Part shown: positions 33,710 through 42,911 of the stretch, piece by piece
Layout of the letters: every line of letters begins with the position of its first letter
Position numbering within the stretch: position 1 is the stretch's first letter
Source of the DNA: Rhizobium sp. WSM4643
Lineage (GTDB): Bacteria > Pseudomonadota > Alphaproteobacteria > Rhizobiales > Rhizobiaceae
Direction of reading: 5' to 3'
Length of the DNA stretch: 64,000 nucleotides
NCBI RefSeq assembly: GCF_025152745.1
Contig: NZ_CP104040.1
Coordinates: 2,294,001 to 2,358,000, forward strand
Position numbers and translations under genes: made by a program
The notes under the pieces: generated by a model
Database searches by the model: none
Told to the model about the DNA's origin: nothing
Seen by the model: the letters and a program-made list of their open reading frames with translations, nothing else

Positions 33710-34446
33710 CGGCGCGGCTCCGATATTTCGACCGGAATCGAAAACACATAACCTTCGCTGCGCACCGTCTTGATATAGGTCGGTTCACGCGCATCGTCGC
33801 CCAGCCGCTGACGAAGGCGGCTGACTAGGAGATCGATCGATCGATCGAAGAGATCGGCGTCACGGCCCTGCGTCAGGCTCAGAAGCTGGTCGCGATTGAG
33901 CACTCGCTGCGGATGATCGATGAAGACGCGAAGCAGACGGTATTCGGCGCCGCTGAGCGCAATCGCCGTCCCGTCCCTGTCGAGGAGATGCCGAGCGACC
34001 GTATCGAGCTGCCAGGCACCGAAAGTTAGCAACTGTCCGGCCTCGCTGATCTGCAGGTTGGGCGGCAGCATCCGCGTCCGCCGCAGCACCGCTTTGATGC
34101 GGGCAAGAAGCTCACGCGCAGCAAAGGGCTTGGGAAGATAGTCGTCGGCGCCCATTTCCAGCCCGAGGATCCTATCCATCTCATCGGTGCGAGCCGTTAG
34201 CATCAGGATCGGGATCGCCTTGTGCCGGCCGGCGCGCAGTTCACGGCAGAGCACCAGCCCGTCGTCACCGGGCATCATCACATCGAGCACGATCAGGTCA
34301 ACGGCATTGGCTTCGAGAAAACTGCGCATCTGCCGCCCGTCCGCGGCAACGCTGGTGCGCAACCCGTTCTTCTCAAGATAGCCCGATACCAGCTCGCGGA
34401 TTTCGCGATCGTCATCGACGATCAGGATATGATCGACATGATCCAT
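33706..34446 (-). CDS. OmpR-family response regulator
   Basis: 246 residues. Receiver domain: acidic pocket in ILIVDDDREIRE, phospho-Asp in DLIVLDVMMPGDDGLVLC, Thr in MLTARTDEMDR and Lys in DYLPKPFAARELLARI. The C-terminal winged helix reads DLFDRSIDLLVSRLRQRLGD and YIKTVRSEGYVFS. First gene of the two-gene regulatory operon. OmpR-type proteins bind direct repeats about 10 bp apart; a GATACA repeat with that spacing lies at 35728-35743 near two candidate target genes. Confidence 0.92.
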   Translation of the reverse strand: MDHVDHILIVDDDREIRELVSGYLEKNGLRTSVAADGRQMRSFLEANAVDLIVLDVMMPGDDGLVLCRELRAGRHKAIPILMLTARTDEMDRILGLEMGADDYLPKPFAARELLARIKAVLRRTRMLPPNLQISEAGQLLTFGAWQLDTVARHLLDRDGTAIALSGAEYRLLRVFIDHPQRVLNRDQLLSLTQGRDADLFDRSIDLLVSRLRQRLGDDAREPTYIKTVRSEGYVFSIPVEISEPRR

Positions 34447-34572
34447 ATTTCCCTATTCCCCAATGATAGAAGCGGCCGCGCCGGTCGCTTCGTTCCCGGC
34501 CGAAGCGACAGACGCGAGCTACGCATATTCCGCCGGCCGGAGCAACGCGGCTCTGCAACCGGCATCGTCGAC

Positions 34573-35619
34573 CTAGAAGCGATCGACGTCTATGACCGCC
34601 TGCGCAAAAGCCTGCGGCGCTTCCTGAGGCAGATTGTGGCCAATGCCGCCGCCGATCGTGCGATGCTCGTATTTTCCGGAGAATTTTCCGGCATAAGCGG
34701 AAGGCTCGGGATGCGGTGCGCCGTTTGCATCGCCCTCCATGGTGATGGTCGGCACCGAAATGACAGGCGTTGCGGCGAGCGTCGTCTCGTAGGCATCGTA
34801 CTTGGCCTCACCTTCGACAAGCCCCAGGCGCCAGCGATAATTGTGAATGACGATGGCGACGTGGTCGGGATTGTCGAAGGCAGCGGCCGATCTGTCGAAT
34901 GTCGCATCGTCGAAGTTCCACTTCGGCGATGCCGTTTGCCAGATGAGCTTTGCGAAATCATGGGTGTTGCTCTCGTATCCCTGACGACCGCGTTCGGTGG
35001 CAAAATAGAACTGATACCACCAGGCAAGTTCGGCCTTCGGCGGAAGCGGCTTCTTGTTGGCCTCCTGGCTGCCGATCAGGTAGCCGCTCACCGAAACCAT
35101 CGCCTTGCAGCGCTCGGGCCAGAGCGCCGCCATGATATTGGCGGTCCGCCCGCCCCAGTCGTAACCGGCAATCACGGCCTTCTCGATATCGAGCGCATCG
35201 AGAAGCGCGATCATATCGGCGGCGAGCGCTGACGGCTGGCCGTTGCGAGGTGTGCCGTCGTCCAGGAAGCGCGTCGTCCCGTAACCGCGCAGATAAGGCA
35301 CGATCACCCTGTAGCCTGCCGAGGCAAGCAACGGTGCGACATCGACGAAACTGTAGATGTCATAGGGCCAACCATGCAGCAGCAATACGACAGGGCCATC
35401 CGCCTTCCCCGCTTCGGCATAACCGATGTCGAGCACACCTGCCTTGACCTGCTTCAGCGCTTCGAAAGACGTGTTGGTTCCGGCCTTTACATCAGGCGGG
35501 GATGCGGCGGGCGCCGGCTGGGCGGCGGCCGTGCCGGCCACGCCGAACTCGACCGCCGCAAGGGCGACTGCCGTCATGCCGAAGAAACGGCGGCGGTGAT
35601 GGTTGATTTGCTCTGACAT
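34573..35619 (-). CDS. Exported alpha/beta hydrolase with twin-arginine signal
   Basis: 348 residues. The N-terminus NHHRRRFFGMTAVALA is a Tat signal with the RRxFFGM pattern, cleaved near AAAQP, so the enzyme is exported folded. The hydrolase fold shows the oxyanion motif LLLHGWPYD, nucleophile Asp in IAGYDWGGRTANIMA (haloalkane dehalogenase/epoxide hydrolase type Asp rather than Ser) and a C-terminal His in GGGIGHNLPQEAP. Substrate unknown. The ATG at 35619 sits behind AGGAGA; the frame is open upstream to 35958 but non-coding. Confidence 0.87.
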   Translation of the reverse strand: MSEQINHHRRRFFGMTAVALAAVEFGVAGTAAAQPAPAASPPDVKAGTNTSFEALKQVKAGVLDIGYAEAGKADGPVVLLLHGWPYDIYSFVDVAPLLASAGYRVIVPYLRGYGTTRFLDDGTPRNGQPSALAADMIALLDALDIEKAVIAGYDWGGRTANIMAALWPERCKAMVSVSGYLIGSQEANKKPLPPKAELAWWYQFYFATERGRQGYESNTHDFAKLIWQTASPKWNFDDATFDRSAAAFDNPDHVAIVIHNYRWRLGLVEGEAKYDAYETTLAATPVISVPTITMEGDANGAPHPEPSAYAGKFSGKYEHRTIGGGIGHNLPQEAPQAFAQAVIDVDRF

Positions 35620-35666
35620 CGGTCTCTCCTGTCGAATGGATCTCGGTCCCGAAAAGGCGCTTCGCA

Positions 35667-35895
35667 TGTATCCCTGATATGTCGCGAGTCGTCGATTTTG
35701 AATATGCATGTAGCTTCCGGCCGTCAGGATACAGTTTGATACAATCGCGCCGCCGGAGCGACACATAGGTTCGCCCGCAGCCATTTTCACCGCTCTCCGC
35801 TGCCGCACCGGCACTTTGTGTCGCTGTGTATCGCCGCCGGTCGGCTGCAACACTTCGATACATTTTCCCGCAGAACCGGACACACCGGGGATACG
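35667..35895. promoter_or_regulatory. Array of GATACA motifs between hydrolase and DipZ-like genes
   Basis: The 357 bp spacer 35620-35976 has no gene but contains GATACA or its complement at 35667-35672, 35728-35733, 35738-35743, 35827-35832 and 35857-35862, and GATACG at 35890-35895. The pair at 35728/35738 is a direct repeat with 10 bp period, the arrangement bound by OmpR-type regulators. This is a candidate operator cluster for the neighbouring response regulator; function is inferred. Confidence 0.4.
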
Positions 35896-35976
35896 TCGGC
35901 CCGGCCATATCCCCGCCGTTGCTGGTTCAGGCCCCATCGCCGTCCAGAGCCCGATCAATCGGTTTCAAAGGAAACG

Positions 35977-37755
35977 ATGATGACACTTCTGATCATTGCC
36001 TATCTCGGAGGCGCCCTGACGATCCTCAGCCCGTGCATCCTCCCTATCCTCCCCTTCGTCTTCGCGCGTGCCGGACAGCCCTTCGTAAGGAGCACGCTGC
36101 CGATGCTGGCGGGCATGGCCGCCACCTTCGCGCTGGTCGCCACGCTGGCCGCAGTCGGCGGCAGCTGGGCCATTCGCGCCAACGAATATGGCCGCCTTGC
36201 CGCCATTGTCCTGCTTGCGCTCTTTGGCGCGAGCTTGCTTTCTCCGCGCATCGCAAGCACGCTTGCCCGGCCAGTCGTCGATCTTGGCAACAATCTTATG
36301 AACGCCGCCGGCGGCGGGCGCGGCACCCCAACAGTGAAGAGCGCGCTTCTTCTGGGCGTCGCCACCGGCCTCCTGTGGGCCCCCTGCGCCGGTCCGATCC
36401 TTGGCCTCGTGCTCACCGGAGCTGCATTGCAGGGCGCCAATCTGCAAACGACCTTCCTGCTGATCGCTTATGCCGCTGGTGCTGCGAGTTCGCTTGCGGT
36501 CGCCCTGGTTGTCGGCGGCAAGCTCTTTGCCGCGATGAAGCGCTCCCTCGGGTTTGGCGAGCGGATTCGCCAGGTGCTCGGCGCTGCCGTACTGGCAGGC
36601 GTCGCCGTCATCGCGGTCGGCCTCGACACCAGCCTGCTCACCCGGTTCTCCTACGCCAGGACTGCATCGCTGGAACAGGCCGTGCTCGACAGGCTGCATA
36701 CAAAGCCGCTCAGTGGCCCATCTTCCGAGCTGGCGAGCAACGAGGTGATGATCGCCGCAGCTGACGCGAAGAAGCCCTTTCGTAGCGACTTGCCCGTCGA
36801 AGGCCCCGCCCCTTCGCTCGACGGCGCGGTCGAATGGCTGAACTCTGAGCCTCTCACCACGGAACAGCTGCGAGGCAAGGTCGTGCTTGTCGACTTCTGG
36901 ACCTATTCCTGCATCAACTGCATTCGTACCATCCCCTATGTCAGGGCCTGGGCCGAAAAATATGCGGATCAGGGTCTCGTGGTGATCGGCGTCCACGCCC
37001 CGGAATTTGCCTTCGAGAAGAAGATCGACAACGTCAAGAAGGCGATCGGCGACTTCCAGATCGGCTATCCCGTGGCGATCGACAATGACTACAGCATCTG
37101 GCGCGCTTTCGAAAACAGCTACTGGCCTGCCGCCTATCTGATCGATGCCAAGGGCCAGATCCGCTACCACCATTTCGGCGAAGGCAATTACAACAGGACC
37201 GAAAAGGCCATTCAGGACCTGCTGCGCGAAGCCGGCAGCCAAACGACGGCGAGTGCGCCGGTCGTGCCGGATGCCAAGGGCGTGGAAGCAGGTCCTGATC
37301 TCGGCAATATCCGCTCCGGCGAAACCTATCTCGGCTACGAACAGACGGCGAACTTCACCTCTCCAGAAGGGCTGCAGGCAGACACGGCGAAAAACTATTC
37401 GATCGCCGAACCCGGCCTCAATGGATGGGGCCTGTCTGGAACCTGGATCGTCGGCCGGGATCAGGCGACGCTTGATCAGCCGGGCGGCGGCATCACCTAT
37501 CGCTTCAGCGCCCGCGATCTGCATCTCGTTCTTGGGCCTGGCGCCGGCGACAAGCCGATCCGCTTCCAGGTGAAGATCGACGGCAAGGCGCCAGGGCTCG
37601 ACCACGGGTCAGACGTCGATGCCGACGGCAACGGCACGGTGACCGCGACCAGGCTTTACCAGCTCGTCCGCCAGTCCGGCACGGTCGCCGCCCGAAACTT
37701 CGAGATCCGCTTCCTCGAACCCGGCGTGCAGGCCTATGCCTTCACATTCGGCTGA
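35977..37755 (+). CDS. DipZ-like protein: CcdA-type membrane domain fused to thioredoxin-like domain
   Basis: 592 residues. The first 230 hold six to seven membrane spans with the two CcdA cysteines in TILSPCILPILPF and LLWAPCAGPILG, which carry electrons across the membrane. A periplasmic thioredoxin domain follows with CxxC in WTYSCINCIRTIPYV. The last 140 residues form a beta-rich C-terminal domain seen in DipZ proteins. It likely keeps periplasmic thiols reduced or repairs oxidised proteins. The ATG at 35977 has AAGGAAA upstream. Followed after 55 bp by an exported hydrolase gene. Confidence 0.88.
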   Translation: MMTLLIIAYLGGALTILSPCILPILPFVFARAGQPFVRSTLPMLAGMAATFALVATLAAVGGSWAIRANEYGRLAAIVLLALFGASLLSPRIASTLARPVVDLGNNLMNAAGGGRGTPTVKSALLLGVATGLLWAPCAGPILGLVLTGAALQGANLQTTFLLIAYAAGAASSLAVALVVGGKLFAAMKRSLGFGERIRQVLGAAVLAGVAVIAVGLDTSLLTRFSYARTASLEQAVLDRLHTKPLSGPSSELASNEVMIAAADAKKPFRSDLPVEGPAPSLDGAVEWLNSEPLTTEQLRGKVVLVDFWTYSCINCIRTIPYVRAWAEKYADQGLVVIGVHAPEFAFEKKIDNVKKAIGDFQIGYPVAIDNDYSIWRAFENSYWPAAYLIDAKGQIRYHHFGEGNYNRTEKAIQDLLREAGSQTTASAPVVPDAKGVEAGPDLGNIRSGETYLGYEQTANFTSPEGLQADTAKNYSIAEPGLNGWGLSGTWIVGRDQATLDQPGGGITYRFSARDLHLVLGPGAGDKPIRFQVKIDGKAPGLDHGSDVDADGNGTVTATRLYQLVRQSGTVAARNFEIRFLEPGVQAYAFTFG

Positions 37756-37810
37756 ACCTGAAACGCACCACTATCCCAATCATCAACAACGACCCAAAGG
37801 AGTGATACCC

Positions 37811-38569
37811 ATGAACAAACGTCTTATTTTCACCGCAGCCCTTGCGTTTGCCACGACCGCCATCGCATTCGCGGCGGAGGCTGCCGCGGTCAAGAACATC
37901 GTGATCGTCCACGGCGCGCTGGCCGACGGTTCGGGATGGCGCAAGGCGACTGACATTCTCGAGAAGCGCGGCTTCAACGTCACCATCGTCCAACAGCCCA
38001 TCACCTCGCTCGACGACGATGTGGCGGCGACCAAGCGCGTTCTCGACCTTCAGGACGGACCGGTCCTGCTCGTCGGCCACAGCTACGGCGGCATGGTCAT
38101 CACCGAAGCCGGCAACGATCCCGCGGTCGCGGGCCTGGTCTATGTCGCGGCATTCCAGCCCGACAAGGGCGAAAGCCTGCTCAGCCTCGCCAGTTCGAAG
38201 CCCGCCGGCAGCATGGATATAAAGGAAACGAAGGACGGCAAATATCTCTATCTCGATCCGGGTGCCTTCGCCGCGGATTTCGCAGCCGACCTTCCACGAG
38301 CCGAAGCCGACTTCATGGCAAAGTCACAGGTCTTCGCCGCAAAGCAGGCATTCTCCGCCAAGATCGCCCAGCCGGCATGGCGGACCAAGAAAAGCTGGTC
38401 GATCGTCGCCACCGAGGATCGCTCCATCAACCCCGAGCTGGAACGTGACATGGCAAAACGTGCCGGCAGCGGCGTGACTGAAATCAAGGCAAGCCACGCC
38501 GTCTTCGCATCCCAGCCGGAAAAGGTCGCCGACGCCATTGAAACGGCCGCCAAGCAAGCTGGCGAGTGA
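37811..38569 (+). CDS. Exported alpha/beta hydrolase (Ser type)
   Basis: 252 residues with a Sec signal peptide (residues 1-24, AIAFAAEAAA). Motifs: oxyanion IVHGALADGSGW, nucleophile Ser in LLVGHSYGGMVITEAG, acid in VATEDRSINPELE and His in SHAVFASQPEKV. Resembles small esterase/salicylate-esterase-like hydrolases. AAGGAG precedes the ATG by nine bases. It is probably co-transcribed with the DipZ-like gene. Substrate unknown. Confidence 0.87.
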   Translation: MNKRLIFTAALAFATTAIAFAAEAAAVKNIVIVHGALADGSGWRKATDILEKRGFNVTIVQQPITSLDDDVAATKRVLDLQDGPVLLVGHSYGGMVITEAGNDPAVAGLVYVAAFQPDKGESLLSLASSKPAGSMDIKETKDGKYLYLDPGAFAADFAADLPRAEADFMAKSQVFAAKQAFSAKIAQPAWRTKKSWSIVATEDRSINPELERDMAKRAGSGVTEIKASHAVFASQPEKVADAIETAAKQAGE

Positions 38570-38582
38570 CCATCCCATCTGA

Positions 38583-38649
38583 CTTCCGATCACCGATCGG
38601 AAGAAGAGACGCAAGAACGGAATGCCCCTCCCCACGAATGGGGAGGGGC
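38583..38649. terminator. Two hairpins between convergent genes
   Basis: CTTCCGATC/GATCGGAAG (38583-38603, 9 bp stem, 3-base loop) and GCCCCTCCCC/GGGGAGGGGC (38624-38649, 10 bp stem, 6-base loop) between the stops of the hydrolase and the OmpA-family gene. There is no strong T run, but position and symmetry suit a bidirectional transcript end. Confidence 0.55.
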
Positions 38650-38657
38650 AACGATAT

Positions 38658-40886
38658 TTACTGGTTGGCAGCCACCGGCCGAACCAGCGCCGTCACGCGG
38701 CGGATGGTGACGCGGCGATTTTCCTGTTCGGGGCCTGACGTGTTGACCTTCAGATACTGCTCGCCATAGCCCTGGGTCGCCAAGTTCTCCGGCGGGATGC
38801 CGTAGACGTCGGAGAGCACGTTCGCGACTGATTCCGCCCGCTGGTCGGAGAGGACCAGGTTGCTCTGATCGGTTCCGACGGCATCCGTATGACCCTCAAT
38901 CAGGAAGGTTTCGCTCGGATCCTTTTTCAGCACCTGGCTGATCGCGTCGGCAACCTTGCGCAGGGTGCGCGCCTGCGTCATCGGGATATCGGCGCTGCCG
39001 GTCGCGAAGGTGATCGTGTCGAGGTCGATGCGGCGCACCTTGTCGCGGATACGGGCTGAATACTTCACCTCGTCAAGCGAGTAGACACGCTCCACCGGCT
39101 CGACGGGCGGCTCGCTCAGGAACTCGTAATAATCCCGGTCCGGGTCACTGCGAGTATCGATGATGTAATCGTTGAGCGGCACGCGCAGCCGCATCGGCGG
39201 GAGGTCGGCACCCGGATCTTCGAAATAGTCGCGGTCCGGATCGTCGTAGAGGTCCTGCGAATAATAGAGCACATCTTCGCGTCCACGGGCATCGACGCGC
39301 GACCGCTGGATGATATCACCGTAGCGGTTACGGATCGTCACGATGCGATAGCCTTCCGGCCGCACGATCGTCTCGCGGTAGCGATCGCCCGACAGCTCCT
39401 CGTAGCTCGGCCGTTCGCCGTCGCGCAGGAAGCGCCTGTCGTCGTCGCCGCGCACGATCGTCCTGTTGTCGTACTGGATGATGACGCGGTTGTCGTCATG
39501 GCTGTCGCTGACCTGCGCGCCGTCAGGACGGACGAATTGCGGTCGCTCGTCAAGCTTCCTGCCCTTCTCGCTGGTCACCGCTTCGAGCTTGACCGGCGCC
39601 GGCGCTTTGGCGCCGGTGGCGGCCTGCGCATCCGCATCCGAGGTCGGCATTTTCACCTCCTGGGTCTCGGCGCGCATCTTGTCGCGGTCGCGGCGGCCTT
39701 CCCGGCCCTTGCTGCGGTCGGCATCCTTGTCGCTGTCGAGCACGGCCGCACCGTTCTCGACCGGCAGCACGACGGTCTCGTTGCTCTTGGCCGGATCCGC
39801 AGCAATCTTCTTGCGGCGCTCCAGCTCTTCGGGTGAAACCTTTTCCGGCGCCGGAATGGCCTGCTCCACCTGCTGGCCGCCCTTGGCTTCCGGCAGTGGC
39901 TGCGCAGTGTCAGTCGCGGGCGCAGCCGGCTGTTCGCCGGCGGGCTGTTGACCGGCAGGCTTTGCCGCGGTGCCGTCCTTCGGCTTTTCGGCGGGTGCGG
40001 CCTCTGGTACCGCCGCCTTATCTTCGGTCGGCTTGCCTTCGGTCGCCTTGCCTTCGGTTGCCTTATCTTCAGTTGCCTTGCCTTCGGTCGGCTTAGCCGC
40101 GGGTACTGCCGTTTCGCCCTTTGCCGGCTTCTTCTCAGCCGGTGCTTCGGCGGCGGGTTTTGCCTCCGGCTTGACTTCGGGTTTGGCCTGCTCCTCGGCC
40201 GGCGTCACGGCTTCGGGAGCCGCAGTCTCCGCCTTGCCCTTGCCTTTATCCTTGCCTTGGGCCTTGTCCTGCCCTTTGGCCCGCTTGCCGCCTTCCGGCT
40301 TGGATTCCGGCTGCGCCTGCTCCGTCTCCGGCTGCGCTTCCTTTGCCGCCGGCTGCTGTTCGGGCTGCGGCTGAGCCTCCGGTTCGGCCTGCTTCTTCGG
40401 CTTCTTCGGCTTCTCCTGCGTTACCGGCTGCTCCTGCTGCGGCGCGGCCTCCGGCTTGGCCTCGGGCTGGGCTTCCTGCTTGGCCTTCCGCTCGGGTTTG
40501 CTTTCGGCCTGCGGGGCCGGTTTTTCCTTCGGCGCTTCGGCCTTCGGCGGTTCCGGCTCTGCCTTGGGTTCGGGCGCCGGCGCCTCCTTGCGCTCGGCCT
40601 TCGGCTTCTCGGCGGGCGCCTCCTTCGGCTGCTCGGCGGCCGGCGCCTTTTCGGCCGGAGCCTCTTCCTTCTGCTTGCGCTTCTTCTTCAGCAACTCCTC
40701 CTCGGAAGGCGCATCCTGAGGCGCATCCTGCGCCACCTCGAAACTGCCTTGTTCGACTTGCCGCACGGCCTGAGCCTGAGTCGCGACGTCGCGCGCGGCG
40801 GCCATTGCCGATGCCGGCTGCAGCGCCAGCGAGAGGGATAGCAGCGGGAAGGCTGCGCTCGCAAACAAACTTGATTTCTTGCCCAT
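38658..40886 (-). CDS. OmpA-family protein with long Ala/Glu/Lys/Pro-rich region
   Basis: 742 residues. Signal peptide at 1-30 (PASAMAA). Residues about 60-360 are low complexity, rich in Glu, Lys, Pro and Ala, including a run of five-residue repeats (K-x-T-E-x). A middle domain of about 200 residues has many Arg/Asp (RNRYGDIIQRSRVDARG). The C-terminus is an OmpA domain that binds peptidoglycan: TFATGSADIPMTQARTL, FLIEGHTDAVGTDQSN, LSDQRAESVANVLSD. It probably spans the periplasm, anchoring outer membrane to cell wall. The open frame antisense to the repeats is a composition effect. Confidence 0.88.
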   Translation of the reverse strand: MGKKSSLFASAAFPLLSLSLALQPASAMAAARDVATQAQAVRQVEQGSFEVAQDAPQDAPSEEELLKKKRKQKEEAPAEKAPAAEQPKEAPAEKPKAERKEAPAPEPKAEPEPPKAEAPKEKPAPQAESKPERKAKQEAQPEAKPEAAPQQEQPVTQEKPKKPKKQAEPEAQPQPEQQPAAKEAQPETEQAQPESKPEGGKRAKGQDKAQGKDKGKGKAETAAPEAVTPAEEQAKPEVKPEAKPAAEAPAEKKPAKGETAVPAAKPTEGKATEDKATEGKATEGKPTEDKAAVPEAAPAEKPKDGTAAKPAGQQPAGEQPAAPATDTAQPLPEAKGGQQVEQAIPAPEKVSPEELERRKKIAADPAKSNETVVLPVENGAAVLDSDKDADRSKGREGRRDRDKMRAETQEVKMPTSDADAQAATGAKAPAPVKLEAVTSEKGRKLDERPQFVRPDGAQVSDSHDDNRVIIQYDNRTIVRGDDDRRFLRDGERPSYEELSGDRYRETIVRPEGYRIVTIRNRYGDIIQRSRVDARGREDVLYYSQDLYDDPDRDYFEDPGADLPPMRLRVPLNDYIIDTRSDPDRDYYEFLSEPPVEPVERVYSLDEVKYSARIRDKVRRIDLDTITFATGSADIPMTQARTLRKVADAISQVLKKDPSETFLIEGHTDAVGTDQSNLVLSDQRAESVANVLSDVYGIPPENLATQGYGEQYLKVNTSGPEQENRRVTIRRVTALVRPVAANQ
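40018..40094 (-). repeat. 15-bp tandem repeat inside the OmpA-family gene
   Basis: About five imperfect 15 bp units encode K-P/A-T-E-G/D repeats (KPTEGKATEDKATEGKATEG). Such in-frame repeats can change copy number by slippage without breaking the gene. Confidence 0.75.
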
Positions 40887-41217
40887 CGGGTTTCCTCGAT
40901 CCTGTTTGAGCTTCCTGAAGGCCGACAGGCCCTGCTTCCGCCCCTAGCGTCGCAATGAGGCGGAACGGCGAAGTGGCAATCGCCGAGCCGCCGATTTGTT
41001 CCAGTTCTAGGAAGCCGCGGATTAACCTCGCGTGAATGTTGCAGTCTGCCGACGTTCATCTCGCCTGCTATTTGCACCGCCCAATTGCGATGGGATTTGT
41101 GTTGCAATTCCATGAAAAAAAGTCTGATTATCGCCGCAAGGCGGTCTCAGCACCGTTGAACTGCGGCCGTCAGCCCAAGAGAAAAAGGAGCGACGGCTAC
41201 CAACAGAGAGGATCCTC
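40887..41217. other. Intergenic region, divergent promoters
   Basis: 331 bp between the OmpA-family and amino-acid binding protein genes. It contains a small hairpin (CCGC AAG GCGG near 41139) and the ribosome sites. No gene or repeat was recognised. Confidence 0.4.
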
Positions 41218-41991
41218 ATGCTTAACCCTACCCGTATCTTCGCGGCAGCCTCGATCGCGGCGATGTCCCTTTTTGCCGGATCGGCCATGGCCGATGGCGA
41301 GAAATATGTGATCGGCACCGATTCGACCTATCCGCCCTTCGAATTCGTAGACGCCAGCGGCACGATCCAAGGCTTCGACATCGACATCACCAAGGCGCTG
41401 TGCGCTGAGATGAAGGCCGAATGCACCTTCGTCAGCACCGACTGGGATGGCATCATCCCGGCGCTCAACGCCAAGAAGTTCGACATGATCGTCTCCTCCA
41501 TGTCGATCACGCCGGAGCGTCTGAAGCTCGTCGACTTCTCAAACAAGTACTACAACACCCCGCCGGCCATTGCCGTGCCGAAGGATTCGACGATATCGGA
41601 CGTCGCCGGCCTCAAGGGCAAGGTGATCGGCGCGCAGACCTCCACGACGCACGCCAACTACGCCGAGAAGCATCTCGCCGACACCGAGCTCAAGCTCTAT
41701 CCGACTGCTGACGAATACAAGCTCGACGTTGCCAGCGGCCGTGTCGACGCCGTCATCGACGACGTCGTCGTTCTTTCCGAATGGGTCAAGTCCGACGCCG
41801 GCGCCTGCTGCAAGATCCTGACGACCCTGCCGGTCGACAAGGAAATCAACGGCAACGGCGCAGGTATTGCCATCCGCAAGGGCGACCCGTTGAAGGAAAA
41901 GCTGAACACGGCGATCGCTGCGATCCGCGCCAGCGGTGAATACAAGAAGATCCAGGACAAGTACTTCGACTTCGACGTTTACGGCGAATAA
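41218..41991 (+). CDS. Polar amino-acid ABC transporter substrate-binding protein
   Basis: 257 residues, lysine/arginine/ornithine-binding type. Signal peptide at residues 1-22 (AGSAMADG). Core motifs are IGTDSTYPPFEFVDASG, GFDIDITKALCAEM, FDMIVSSMSITPERLKLVDF and KGKVIGAQTSTTHANY. Periplasmic; delivers a basic amino acid or opine to the permeases downstream. GAGAGGA precedes the ATG. A strong hairpin with T run (42019-42054) follows, so much of the transcript likely ends here, giving excess binding protein over permease. Confidence 0.92.
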   Translation: MLNPTRIFAAASIAAMSLFAGSAMADGEKYVIGTDSTYPPFEFVDASGTIQGFDIDITKALCAEMKAECTFVSTDWDGIIPALNAKKFDMIVSSMSITPERLKLVDFSNKYYNTPPAIAVPKDSTISDVAGLKGKVIGAQTSTTHANYAEKHLADTELKLYPTADEYKLDVASGRVDAVIDDVVVLSEWVKSDAGACCKILTTLPVDKEINGNGAGIAIRKGDPLKEKLNTAIAAIRASGEYKKIQDKYFDFDVYGE

Positions 41992-42018
41992 GAAAATCGT
42001 TATCTGGCGGGTGAAGGT

Positions 42019-42054
42019 AATGGCGGAAGGCTTGCTCTTCCGCCATTTTTGTTT
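42019..42054 (+). terminator. Intrinsic terminator/attenuator after the binding protein gene
   Basis: 11 bp arms AATGGCGGAAG and CTTCCGCCATT, seven-base loop, followed by TTTGTTT. A textbook Rho-independent terminator within an operon; partial read-through would feed the two permease genes. Confidence 0.85.
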
Positions 42055-42104
42055 GACAAAGATGGCAAGATCAAAACGGCAAAAGCCGTGAGGGGAATTC
42101 TCGC

Positions 42105-42911
42105 ATGGGCGGATTATTTTCCGCGCTGGGCTCCTTCTGGAGCTGGATTGTGCACATTTTCGATCCGCTGTGCGGACCCGTTGGCATCTTCACTTGGATG
42201 GGTAGGTCGACGATCCTTGCCTGTGGCGATACCGGCTGGGGCGACGAGATCGCGCTTGGCCTGCAAGTCACCGTTTCGGTGGCGATCGTCACCCTGCCGA
42301 TCGGCCTCGCCATCGGCTTCCTGGTAGCGCTCGGCCAGCAGTCGGAGGAAAAGCCGCTGCGGCTGGCGGCCGGCATCTACACGACGATCTTCCGCGGCCT
42401 GCCGGAGCTTTTGACGCTCTTCATCATTTACTATGGCATGCAGATGCTGATCCAGTCTCTGCTGAGCTTCGTCGGTTATTATGGGCCGCCGATCGAGATC
42501 AACGCCTTCCTCGCCGGCGTCATCGCCCTTTCGGTCGTCTTCTCCGCCTACTGTTCGGAAGTACTGCTATCGGCCTTCCGCGCCATTCCCAAGGGTCAAT
42601 ATGAGGCAGGCGACGCGCTTGGGCTGCATCGCGGCCGTACGCTACGCCTCATCGTCCTGCCGCAACTCGTGCGCATCGCGCTGCCGGGCCTGACGAACCT
42701 CTGGATGGTGCTGCTGAAGGACACCTCCTACGTCTCGATCATCAGCCTTGCCGATATCCTGCGCCAGACGAGCGTCGCGGTGCGGGTGACCAAAGAACCC
42801 TTCTTTTTCTATGGTCTGGCCTGTTGCCTCTATCTGGTGCTCGCCATCCTCTCCTCCTTTCTGCTCGTCTATGTCGAGCGTTGGGCCAAGCGTTCGGAGA
42901 TCCGTCGATGA
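42105..42911 (+). CDS. Amino-acid ABC transporter permease (HisQ-like)
   Basis: 268 residues, about five spans. The coupling loop is EVLLSAFRAIPKGQYEAGDALGL, the HisM/HisQ signature, with IVLPQLVRIALPGLTNLWM after it. It has an unusually long N-terminal part before the first conserved span (FDPLCGPVGIFTWMGRS). Works as a heterodimer with the next gene. Overlaps it by 4 bp (ATGA). Confidence 0.9.
   Translation: MGGLFSALGSFWSWIVHIFDPLCGPVGIFTWMGRSTILACGDTGWGDEIALGLQVTVSVAIVTLPIGLAIGFLVALGQQSEEKPLRLAAGIYTTIFRGLPELLTLFIIYYGMQMLIQSLLSFVGYYGPPIEINAFLAGVIALSVVFSAYCSEVLLSAFRAIPKGQYEAGDALGLHRGRTLRLIVLPQLVRIALPGLTNLWMVLLKDTSYVSIISLADILRQTSVAVRVTKEPFFFYGLACCLYLVLAILSSFLLVYVERWAKRSEIRR

Noticed and set aside
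35965..37605. 546-codon open frame antisense to the DipZ-like gene
   Set aside because: Shadow of a high-GC membrane/thioredoxin gene whose CcdA and CxxC motifs are clear on the plus strand.
39948..40841. 297-codon frame made of Leu/Gly/Arg repeats
   Set aside because: Composition artefact antisense to the Glu/Lys/Pro/Ala-rich region of the OmpA-family gene.
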